DNA from: Caulobacter sp. X
GTDB lineage: Bacteria; Pseudomonadota; Alphaproteobacteria; Caulobacterales; Caulobacteraceae
Direction of reading: 5' to 3'
Length of the DNA: 64,000 nt
Assembly (NCBI RefSeq): GCF_002742635.1
Contig: NZ_PEGF01000002.1
Location: 248,001 to 312,000, forward strand
Shown: piece by piece, positions 54,760 to 62,485 of the stretch
How positions within the stretch are numbered: position 1 is the stretch's first letter
Layout of the letters: each line of letters begins with the position of its first letter
Made by a program: the position numbers and the translations under genes
The notes under the pieces: generated by a model
Database searches by the model: none
Seen by the model: the letters and a program-made list of their open reading frames with translations, nothing else
What the model was told of the DNA's origin: nothing

Positions 54760-56256
54760 TCATCGATGCAGGAACTCAGGGGAGGACAGGAAGAGCGTGT
54801 TCCACTCCGCCGGCGACCGGGCCTGAGCGAGGGCCAGCCGCGTCTGAGGGGAAAACCGCTTTTCCAGCGTGTTGTAGAAGAGGGCGTTCTGGAGTTGCGG
54901 AAAGGCCGGCTGGTCTTCGGCGCCGGCGGTGTTCGGCTTGAAGAGGCCCGCTGAGTTCCCGCCGATCTGGCGGGCGACTTCGAACATCGTCGTGAGCTGA
55001 CCCGGGCCCGACCAGGCGGTGTCCTCGAGCGGATAGCCATCGGGCGTGTCGCGATTATAGAGGCCCTGGCCCAGCCGGTTGATCCAGCCTTGCAGGGGCG
55101 CGGTGTTAGCGATCGGGCGGCCATCGTAGGCCAGCCGCACAGCCGAGACGGCGTAGTGCACCGGATCCTTAATCTTCTTGCCGAGCGAGGCTTTGAACGC
55201 CGACGACTTGAACAGCACGCTCAGCACCTCCGCGATGTCGCCGTCGCTGCGCTGGAATTTGGCGGCCATCCGATCGACCACCTCGGGCGGAGCATCCCCC
55301 ATGAAATAGAGCGCCAGCTTGCTGGATATGTGCCGCGCGGTCGCCGGATGGCGGGCCAGCGCATCGAGCGTCTGCTCGAATTCCGAAAGCCCGGTCCCTT
55401 CGATCTGGCGGCCGAGGACCACCTTGTCGCCAAAGTCGTGCCGCGCCGGATTGAACTCCATCAGTCCGCGCCGGACGTAGAACGCCTGCTGCTCGGCCTT
55501 CAGCTTCGGCGCATCAGGCGAGAGGCTGACGCCGATGCCGGTCAATACCCGCGCCATCTCCTCGACGTCCTTTTGGCTGTAGCCCGAGCCGACACCCATC
55601 GTATGCAGCTCGAGGATCTCGCGGGCGTAGTTCTCGTTGATGTGGCCGACCGCGTTCTGGTCGTTGTCGAGATAACGCAGCATGGCTGGGTGCAGGTCGG
55701 CCGCCTTCAGCAGATTGCGGAACTTGCCCAGCGCGTGCGGGCGGATCGCCTGGTCCTCGTAGTCGCCAACCATCGCCCGGATGTCGCGCTTGTCGGCCTG
55801 GACGTTGAAATGGTTCATCCAGAACCAGGTCATCTGTTCCTGGAGCTGATTTGGCGAATAGAGGTCGCGCAGCAGCGAGCGCGCGGCGGCCTGCTGTTTC
55901 AGGTCACCCATCGCCTTCTGGTAGGCTTGTTGCGCGGCCTGCCGCGCGGCGGGGTCCGTCAGCTTGTTGGCGGCCCTGTTTTCGGCGTCCATCGCCACGG
56001 CAGTCTGCGCCATGGGCTCTTGGGATATGCGCAAGCCGTCGATCTGCGCTTGGGCTTGAGGCGGAAGTTGAGTCGGCCCCGGGGGGCGAAGTTGGCGCTT
56101 CAACCAGCGATCCGCCCCTTGCCCCTGAATGTCGGCCAAGGCTTGAGACGTGCGTCCCCAGGTCAAGCGGTCGACGAGGGCGGCGTCATCCAGGGCGCCG
56201 GCGCTGGCGGGGACGCAAGAAAGGCAAATGGCAATGGCGAGCCAGAGGCGGCGCAT
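54760..56256 (-). CDS. DUF1800 exported protein
   Basis: The product has 498 residues from the ATG at 56256 (GAGGG about 8 nt upstream; the longer frame is rejected because it runs through non-coding sequence). Signal peptide about 1-19 (ASAG), then DUF1800: DDAALVDRLTWGRTSQALAD, MTWFWMNHFNVQADKRDIR, DYEDQAIRPHALGKFRNLLK, NENYAREILELHTMGVGSGY and RHISSKLALYFMGDAPP. It is cotranscribed with DUF1501. The pair is common in bacteria with complex surfaces, but no activity is known; possibly secretion or surface-polymer handling. Confidence 0.9.
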   Translation of the reverse strand: MRRLWLAIAICLSCVPASAGALDDAALVDRLTWGRTSQALADIQGQGADRWLKRQLRPPGPTQLPPQAQAQIDGLRISQEPMAQTAVAMDAENRAANKLTDPAARQAAQQAYQKAMGDLKQQAAARSLLRDLYSPNQLQEQMTWFWMNHFNVQADKRDIRAMVGDYEDQAIRPHALGKFRNLLKAADLHPAMLRYLDNDQNAVGHINENYAREILELHTMGVGSGYSQKDVEEMARVLTGIGVSLSPDAPKLKAEQQAFYVRRGLMEFNPARHDFGDKVVLGRQIEGTGLSEFEQTLDALARHPATARHISSKLALYFMGDAPPEVVDRMAAKFQRSDGDIAEVLSVLFKSSAFKASLGKKIKDPVHYAVSAVRLAYDGRPIANTAPLQGWINRLGQGLYNRDTPDGYPLEDTAWSGPGQLTTMFEVARQIGGNSAGLFKPNTAGAEDQPAFPQLQNALFYNTLEKRFSPQTRLALAQARSPAEWNTLFLSSPEFLHR

Positions 56257-56418
56257 GAACAAGCCCTCGATGAGCCCCGCCATGCTCGGCCTCGGCGAGG
56301 GCCGTTTCAAGGCGCAGCGCTGCCTTAGTTGAGGCCGTCTCGGACAGAGACCCGATCGCGCGGTCGGTGTCCCGAGGCAGTCGGATCGCCTCCCGCTCCC
56401 TCGCCGACATCGCGATTG

Positions 56419-56430
56419 TTTGACGGAAAA
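56419..56430 (+). promoter_or_regulatory. TTTGACGGAAAA promoter-like element before the sigma gene
   Basis: TTTGACGGAAAA lies 24-35 bp before the sigma start and shares TGACGG with two copies upstream of the TBDR at 58122. This suggests common control of the sigma gene and its receptor, for example autoregulation. Confidence 0.35.
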
Positions 56431-56453
56431 TCCACGCCCGTGCATCGGTGTGA

Positions 56454-57080
56454 GTGACGACCAGAAGAACAAGGGCGGAAACGTTGTCGGAAGGACGCGC
56501 GCGCGTCGTGGCTTGGCTGGGGCGGGAGATCCTGCCCCATGAAGTCGCCGTGCGCGCCTGGCTGAGGCGTTCGTTCGCCGCCGCCGGGGACGTCGACGAC
56601 ATCATTCAGGAGACCTATTGCCGCTTGGCCGCGCTTACCGCCATCGACCACATCGACGAGCCGCGCGGCTATTTCTTCCAGGCCGCGCGCAGCGTGGCCC
56701 TGGAGCAGATCCGTCGCGCCCGCGTGGTGCGCATCGAGACGGTCAGCGAGATCGAGGCCCTGGACCTGGCCCTGGAGGATCCTTCCGCCGAGCGCATCGT
56801 GTCTGGTCGACGCGAGCTTGAACGGGTGAGGGGACTGATCGCCGATCTGCCCGAGCGCTGTCGCAGGATCTTCGAGATGCGCAAGATCGAAGGCGTGCCC
56901 CAGCGCGAGATCGCGCGTCGACTGGGCGTCACCGAGCATGTCGTCGAGAACGAAGCGGTGAGGGGGCTGCGCGCCATCCTCGCGGCGATGACCGAGCAGG
57001 ACGCGCCGGCGCGCGCCCATGGAAAAAGAAATCGGGGAGCTAGAGAGAAGACCGATGGTCGAACGCGAACGCGCCGCTGA
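56454..57080 (+). CDS. ECF RNA polymerase sigma factor, FecI-like
   Basis: The product has 208 residues from GTG 56454 (weak ribosome site). Region 2: GDVDDIIQETYCRLAALTAI and YFFQAARSVALEQIRRARV; region 4: VPQREIARRLGVTEHVVENE. It resembles the sigma factor at 31156 more than the other two. The basic tail overlaps the FecR gene. It heads the fourth sigma-FecR-TBDR module, next to pectin-related genes. Confidence 0.92.
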   Translation: MTTRRTRAETLSEGRARVVAWLGREILPHEVAVRAWLRRSFAAAGDVDDIIQETYCRLAALTAIDHIDEPRGYFFQAARSVALEQIRRARVVRIETVSEIEALDLALEDPSAERIVSGRRELERVRGLIADLPERCRRIFEMRKIEGVPQREIARRLGVTEHVVENEAVRGLRAILAAMTEQDAPARAHGKRNRGAREKTDGRTRTRR

Positions 57081-58008
57081 CATCGAGGCGGACGCCGCCC
57101 GATGGGTGGTCCGCATCGACCGCGACAGCGACAATGCCGGCCTCCGCGCCGAACTGGACGCCTGGCTCGCCGGGGATCGCCGACGCGTGGGCGCCTATGC
57201 TCGGGCCGAGGCGGCCTGGACGCATCTGGACCGCGCCAGCGTGCTGGCGGCGCCGGACGCGCCAGGGAGCGTCGGAACGCCCCTGGTCCGCCGCCGGGGC
57301 GTCATCGCAGGCTTTGGCGCCCTGGCCGCCGGTCTCGCCGCGGTCATGGTCGCGCCGCGCCTGTTGGCCCGCCGCTACGACACCGCTCTGGGAGAGATCC
57401 GGCGCGTGCCGATGTCCGACGGATCTGTCGCGGCGATCAACACCGACTCCGCGCTGGAGGTCGACATGCGGCCGCGCCTGCGAGCCGTGAAGCTTGAGCG
57501 CGGGGAGGCCTGGTTCGCCGTGGCCAAGGATCCTGACCGCCCCTTCGTGGTCGAGAGTGGTCCGGTTCGCGTCCGGGCTGTCGGCACCGCCTTTTCGGTG
57601 CGCAAGCGCGAAGGCGGCAGCGACGTCCTGGTCACCGAGGGCGTCGTCGAGGTGTGGACGCAGGACGGCAAGGGCGCGCCTCGCCGCGTCGCGGCGGGTC
57701 AGCGGCTGTTCGCCGAGAACGACGGCGGCGTCGCGACCTCGCCCAGGGCCGACGCCGACCTGGGCCGTCAGCTGGCCTGGCGCGATGGCCAGATCGTCCT
57801 GGATGGTCAGACGCTGGCCGAGGCGGCCGCGGAGTTCAATCGCTACAACGACCGCAAGATCGTGGTGGCCGATCCGCGCCTGGCCGATGAGCGCTTCGTC
57901 GGCTGGTTCCGCACCAACGACCCTGAAGGCTTCGCGGAAGCCGCCGCCACGACGTTCAATGGCAAGGTCAGTCTGGGCCGCGAGACGATCGTCCTGCGCG
58001 GCGGCTGA
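57055..58008 (+). CDS. FecR-family sigma regulator
   Basis: The product has 317 residues from the ATG at 57055 (AGAGAAG upstream), overlapping the sigma gene by 26 bp; ATG at 57019 has no ribosome site. Cytoplasmic region AARWVVRIDRDSDNAGLRAE, LDAWLAGDRRRVGAYARAEA; a membrane helix about 85-103; FecR domain SDGSVAAINTDSALEVDM, LERGEAWFAVAKDPDRPFVV; C-terminal STN-like DGQTLAEAAAEFNRYNDRKI. Partner of the STN domain of the TBDR at 58122. Confidence 0.92.
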   Translation: MVERERAADIEADAARWVVRIDRDSDNAGLRAELDAWLAGDRRRVGAYARAEAAWTHLDRASVLAAPDAPGSVGTPLVRRRGVIAGFGALAAGLAAVMVAPRLLARRYDTALGEIRRVPMSDGSVAAINTDSALEVDMRPRLRAVKLERGEAWFAVAKDPDRPFVVESGPVRVRAVGTAFSVRKREGGSDVLVTEGVVEVWTQDGKGAPRRVAAGQRLFAENDGGVATSPRADADLGRQLAWRDGQIVLDGQTLAEAAAEFNRYNDRKIVVADPRLADERFVGWFRTNDPEGFAEAAATTFNGKVSLGRETIVLRGG

Positions 58009-58027
58009 CGCCGGCGCGGAAAATTTT

Positions 58028-58043
58028 TGACGGTTTCTGACGG
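58028..58043. repeat. Direct TGACGG repeat, one helical turn apart
   Basis: TGACGG occurs at 58028-58033 and 58038-58043, exactly 10 bp apart and after an A/T tract (GGAAAATTT), and the second copy runs into a perfect palindrome. It is likely a regulatory or promoter element for the TBDR. Confidence 0.45.
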
Positions 58044-58056
58044 AAACCGGTTTCCG
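58041..58056. promoter_or_regulatory. Perfect 16-bp palindrome, LacI-type operator candidate
   Basis: CGGAAACCGGTTTCCG is its own reverse complement, with the CG-centred AAACCGGTTT core common to LacI/GalR-family operators. It lies 66 bp before the TBDR start, within or next to the promoter. The regulator is not encoded in the window; a sugar-acid or pectin regulator is a reasonable guess. Confidence 0.6.
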
Positions 58057-58121
58057 GCTCATCGCTTCAGGCAGGCGCTCCCAGAAGCGCCGTTTGAACG
58101 ACACCTAGAGGGAGGGGCCGC

Positions 58122-61100
58122 ATGCGGATGTCGCTGCGCAACCACAACACCAAATCCTGTCTGATGCTCGCCGCGGGCGCGACCGCCGTGCTGGCCGCCG
58201 CCAGCGCGCACGCCCAGGTGCGCAAGTTCGACGTGCCCGAGCAGCCCGCCGCCACCGGCATCCCCCAGTTCGGCAAGCAGGCCGAGCTGCAGATCCTGGC
58301 CCCGCAGGGCGCGGTGCAGGGCAAGCGCGTCAACGCCGTGCGCGGCGCCTATACGGTTGAAGAAGGCCTGGCGCGCCTCCTGCGCGGCGCTGACCTGACC
58401 GTGGTCTCCAACAATGGCCGCACCGCGGTGCTCGGCCAGACGGCCTCGCTCCAGCTGGCGTCGACCGCGCCGGTCCCCCTGATCGCCGCCCAGGCTGCCG
58501 CTCCTGTCACGGCGCAAGAGCCCGAGGGCGCGGCCGAGGTCGAGGAGATCGTCGTCACCGGCTTCCGCGCCAGCCTGCAGAGCGCCATGAACCTCAAGCG
58601 CCGCGCCAACGGCGTGGTGGACGTCATCAAGGCCGAGGACATCGCCGACTTCCCGGACGCCAACCTCGCCGAGTCGATCCAGCGCGTGCCGGGCGTCTCG
58701 ATCGCCCGCGACGCCGGCGAAGGGCGTCAGATCACGGTCCGGGGTCTTGGGCCGCAGTTCACCCGCGTGCGCATCAACGGCGTCGAAGGCCAGAGCACGA
58801 CCAGCGGCACCGACAGCTCGGGCGGCGCCAACCGCAACCGCGCCTTCGACTTCAACGTCTTTGCCTCGGAGCTCTTCAACAGCATCACCGTTCGCAAGAC
58901 GGCTTCGGCTGAGACCGAGGAGGGCTCGCTGGGCGCCACGGTCGACCTGCAGACGGGGCGGCCGTTCGACTACAAGGGTGCGACCCTCGTGGTCTCTGCT
59001 CAGGAGGGCTACAACGACCTCTCCAAGTCGTGGGACCCGCGACTGGCGGTCCTGGCCTCCAACACCTGGTTCGACGGCAAGCTCGGCGCCCTGGTCTCGG
59101 TGGCCTACACCAAGCGCGAGCTTCTGGAAGAGGGCCACGGCTCCGGCGGCTGGCTTAACGGCACGGAAGTGGGCGGCTTCAACAAAGCCTCGCCCTTCGC
59201 CCAGGCGAGCTCCGCCACAGTCTTCACCCCGCGCTTCCCGCGTTATGGCCGCCTGACCCACAACCAGGAGCGCCTGGGGATCACCGGTTCGTTCCAGATG
59301 CGGCCGGATGATCGCACCCTGATCGGGCTCGACGTCCTCTATTCGGACTTCAAGGCCACGCGCGAGGAGAACTGGCTGGAGGCCCTGTCCTTCGCCCGCA
59401 ACGCTTCGCAAGGCGGTCGCCCCGAGATCATCGCCCGCGACGGCGTCGTCAACGCCAAGGGCGACATGGTCTATGGCCTGTTCGATGACGTCGACGTCGA
59501 GAGCGAGACTCGCTTCGACAAGCTCGACACCAAGTACTCCCAGGCCACCTTCACCGCCGAGCACGAGTTCGGCGATCGCTTCAAGCTGAGCGGCCTGGTG
59601 GGCTTTTCGGAATCGGACTTCGACAATCCGATCCAGACCACGGTCATTCTGAACCGCGAGAACGCCGACGGCTTCTCGTACGACTATCGCAACAACGCCA
59701 AGCTGCCGTCGATGAACTTCGGCTTCGATGTCACCGATCCGCTGGCCTACAACTTCGGCGCGGCCCGCTCGGAGATCCGCCTGCGGCCGCAGGGCGTGAC
59801 CAACAAGATCGCCACGGCCCAGCTCGACGGCGACTATCGGATCAACGACGGCCTGTCGCTGAAGGTCGGGGTCAATTTCAAGACGTACAACTTCGACTCC
59901 TGGGCCCAGGCGCGGGTCAACGAGTCGGTCGTTCCGACCTTGCCGGCCGGCGTCACGCTCGCAAGCCTGACCAAGATGGTCTCGGGCTTCGGCGATGGCC
60001 TGGGCGCCTCGGGCGTTCCCACCCGCTGGGCGGCCCCGGATCTCGACGCCTTCGCCAAGCTCTTCAACATCTATAGCGGCTCGGGCCTGTTCGAGCTGTC
60101 GGGCGCCAGCAATTCCAACGCGCGCGGCAACATCCGCAGCGTCGAGGAGAAGGACAGCGCCGCCTACGCGCAGCTGGACTTCCAGACGGACCGTCTGGCT
60201 TGGCCGATCCGCGGCGACATCGGCGTCCGCTATGTGAAGACCGAGCAGAGCTCCACGGGCTACCAACTGGTCGCCGGCGCGGCGCAGCAGACGACGGTCA
60301 AGCGCGACTATGACGACATCCTGCCGGCCCTGAACCTGACGGCCGAGGTCACGCCCGACTTCCTGCTGCGCTTCGGCGCGGCCAAGGTCATGACGCGTCC
60401 GAACCTGGGCAGCCTGACCCCCGGCGGCAGCCTCTCGACGGTCGGCGTGTTCAGCGTCAGCTCGGGCAACCCCTATCTGAAGCCGATCCGCGCCACGACC
60501 TACGACCTGTCGGCCGAATGGTACTTCGCCAAGGACGCCCTGCTGTCGGTGGGGCTCTTCTACAAGGACATCGAAAGCTACATCCAGACCTCGCGGATCT
60601 CTCAGCCGTTCAACGCCTCGGGCCTGCCGCTCAGCCTGCTGGATGGCCTGGGCGTCTCGGCCAGCGACACCTTCCTGTTCAGCCAGCCGGTCAACACCAA
60701 GGGCGGGCCGCTGAAGGGCGTCGAGATCAGCTACCAGCAGCCGTTCAGCTTCCTGCCGGGCCTGCTGCGCAACACCGGCGCTATCTTCAACGTGACGCTC
60801 GTCGACTCCAAGATCGATTACATCTCGGCCCGTTCGCCGACCGGCTTCGTCCAGAACGATCTGGTCGGCCTGTCGAAGAACGCCTTCAACGCCACGCTGT
60901 ACTACGAAGACGAGAAGTTCAGCGCCCGCGTCTCGGCCGCTTACCGCGACAAGTACCTGACGGCCGTGCCCAGCGGCACCAGCACCAACGACATCGATGG
61001 CGTGCGCTCGACGACCACCATCGACGCCTCGGCTTCCTACGCCATCAACAAGCGCCTGAAGCTGACCTTCGAGGGGCTGAACCTGACGGACGAGTTCAAC

Positions 61101-61190
61101 GATCAGTACACCGACAGCGTTCGCAACAGCGTCTACGTCTATTCCCACACCGGCCGGCAGTTCAATTTCGGGCTGCGGTACTCGTTCTAG
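58122..61190 (+). CDS. TonB-dependent receptor with STN domain (pectin-associated module)
   Basis: The product has 1022 residues; GGGAGGGG lies just before the ATG. Signal peptide about 1-31 (AHAQ), STN about 32-105 (RKFDVPEQPAATGIPQFGKQ), TonB box EEIVVTGFRASLQSAMNLKR, plug with DIADFPDANLAESIQRVPGV and VRGLGPQFTRVRINGVEGQ, barrel ending in FGLRYSF. It belongs to the Xanthomonas/Caulobacter oligosaccharide-type TBDRs. Sigma/FecR upstream and pectinesterase downstream (79 bp) suggest uptake of pectic oligomers with FecA-type signalling. Confidence 0.94.
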   Translation: MRMSLRNHNTKSCLMLAAGATAVLAAASAHAQVRKFDVPEQPAATGIPQFGKQAELQILAPQGAVQGKRVNAVRGAYTVEEGLARLLRGADLTVVSNNGRTAVLGQTASLQLASTAPVPLIAAQAAAPVTAQEPEGAAEVEEIVVTGFRASLQSAMNLKRRANGVVDVIKAEDIADFPDANLAESIQRVPGVSIARDAGEGRQITVRGLGPQFTRVRINGVEGQSTTSGTDSSGGANRNRAFDFNVFASELFNSITVRKTASAETEEGSLGATVDLQTGRPFDYKGATLVVSAQEGYNDLSKSWDPRLAVLASNTWFDGKLGALVSVAYTKRELLEEGHGSGGWLNGTEVGGFNKASPFAQASSATVFTPRFPRYGRLTHNQERLGITGSFQMRPDDRTLIGLDVLYSDFKATREENWLEALSFARNASQGGRPEIIARDGVVNAKGDMVYGLFDDVDVESETRFDKLDTKYSQATFTAEHEFGDRFKLSGLVGFSESDFDNPIQTTVILNRENADGFSYDYRNNAKLPSMNFGFDVTDPLAYNFGAARSEIRLRPQGVTNKIATAQLDGDYRINDGLSLKVGVNFKTYNFDSWAQARVNESVVPTLPAGVTLASLTKMVSGFGDGLGASGVPTRWAAPDLDAFAKLFNIYSGSGLFELSGASNSNARGNIRSVEEKDSAAYAQLDFQTDRLAWPIRGDIGVRYVKTEQSSTGYQLVAGAAQQTTVKRDYDDILPALNLTAEVTPDFLLRFGAAKVMTRPNLGSLTPGGSLSTVGVFSVSSGNPYLKPIRATTYDLSAEWYFAKDALLSVGLFYKDIESYIQTSRISQPFNASGLPLSLLDGLGVSASDTFLFSQPVNTKGGPLKGVEISYQQPFSFLPGLLRNTGAIFNVTLVDSKIDYISARSPTGFVQNDLVGLSKNAFNATLYYEDEKFSARVSAAYRDKYLTAVPSGTSTNDIDGVRSTTTIDASASYAINKRLKLTFEGLNLTDEFNDQYTDSVRNSVYVYSHTGRQFNFGLRYSF

Positions 61191-61214
61191 GCCATTCCTC
61201 CTCCCGAGGAATCT

Positions 61215-61244
61215 GGGCGTCGGCGGCCTCCCCCGCCGGCGCCC
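61215..61244 (+). terminator. GC hairpin between TBDR and pectinesterase
   Basis: A 12-bp stem with one G-T pair (61215-61226 with 61233-61244) and a 6-nt loop lies 25 bp after the TBDR stop and is followed by a weak T-tract (CCCCTTTCTT). Partial termination would leave less pectinesterase transcript than receptor transcript. Confidence 0.6.
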
Positions 61245-61268
61245 GCCCCTTTCTTAAGGCGAGGCTTC

Positions 61269-62366
61269 ATGTCGACGATGCTCCCTTCGCGCCGCGGCGT
61301 CCTGGCGGGCGCGGCCCTGCTGGCGTCCGGCGCTCCGGCCTTGGCCGACCCGCGCTATGACGCGGTGCTCTGGCGCGGGGAGAGCAAGCCGCCCGTTGAT
61401 GCGCGGGCCTACGCCAGCCTTTCCGCCGCCGTGGCGGCGGCGCCGGCGAACGGAGCCAAACCCTTCCGCATCCTTGTGACGCGCGGGCTTTGGGACGAGC
61501 AGGTCGTCATCGACAAGCCGTTCGTCCACCTGGTCGGTGAGGATCGCAAGGCCTCGGTGATCAGCCACCTGGCCGCCTCGGGCCTCACCGCGCCCGACGG
61601 CAAGCGTTGGGGCACGTTCCGCACGCCCACCCTGTTCGTGCGCGCCCCCGACTTCGCCGCGAGCAACCTGACGATCCAGAACGCTTTCGACGGCCTGGCC
61701 GAGATGACCAAGCCCGGCGGTCTCCACTCGCACGACGGCGCGGGCCCTCAAGCCGTCGCCCTGATGCTCGACAAGGGCTCCGATCGGGCCCGCCTGCGCG
61801 AGGTGGATATTCTGAGCTACCAGGACACCCTGTTCCCCGACGCCGGAAGCAGTCTCTTCGAGCGTTGCCTGATCACCGGCAGCTATGACTTCATCTTCGG
61901 GGCGGGACGGGCCCTCTTCCGCCATTGCGAGATCCGCTCGCGGCCGCGGCCCGTCGATCCGGTCGAAGGCTACATCGTTGCGCCCAGCACGCCGATCGAC
62001 CAGCCGGTCGGCTTCGTCTTCCATCAGTGCCGGTTGACCAAGGACGCGGGGACCAGGCGGGCTTCGGTCTATCTGGGCCGACCTTGGCGGCCCTCCAGCC
62101 AGTTTCCCGACGGTCGCTATGGTGATCCGAAATATGTCGGCATGTCCGCCTTCATCGACTGCTGGCTGGACGACCACATCGCGCCGGAGGGCTGGACGCA
62201 GATGTGGTACACCGGCAAGGACGGCAATCCGCGCACCATGCTGCAGCCCGAAGACGCGCGGTTCTCGCAGTTCCGGCTTTCAGGGCCAGGGGGCGCGGGA
62301 AGTTTCAAGCGCGGCCGTTGGCTTTCGGCGTCCGAGGCGGCGGCCTTGGTCGCGGTCGGCGTCTAA
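61269..62366 (+). CDS. Exported pectinesterase (CE8)
   Basis: The product has 365 residues. Tat-like or Sec signal about 1-26 (SRRGVLAGAALLASGAPALA). CE8 signature: right-handed beta-helix with AVALMLDKGSDRARL, LSYQDTLFPDAGSS (first catalytic Asp), GSYDFIFGAGRALFRHCEI (canonical GTVDFIFG with Ser-Tyr replacing Thr-Val, second Asp kept) and VYLGRPWRPSSQ (Arg). It removes methyl esters from homogalacturonan, probably in the periplasm on imported oligomers. It follows the TBDR in the same direction. Confidence 0.93.
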   Translation: MSTMLPSRRGVLAGAALLASGAPALADPRYDAVLWRGESKPPVDARAYASLSAAVAAAPANGAKPFRILVTRGLWDEQVVIDKPFVHLVGEDRKASVISHLAASGLTAPDGKRWGTFRTPTLFVRAPDFAASNLTIQNAFDGLAEMTKPGGLHSHDGAGPQAVALMLDKGSDRARLREVDILSYQDTLFPDAGSSLFERCLITGSYDFIFGAGRALFRHCEIRSRPRPVDPVEGYIVAPSTPIDQPVGFVFHQCRLTKDAGTRRASVYLGRPWRPSSQFPDGRYGDPKYVGMSAFIDCWLDDHIAPEGWTQMWYTGKDGNPRTMLQPEDARFSQFRLSGPGGAGSFKRGRWLSASEAAALVAVGV

Positions 62367-62485
62367 TAGATCCACAAAGACGAGACCCGTTCCGCTCGCA
62401 CCGGTGAGGCTACGGGTCGGCGAGACCGGCAAGCCCCAACCCCGTCGCAGCGCGACGGGCCGCCGCGCACCTTGGACTGGATCCC

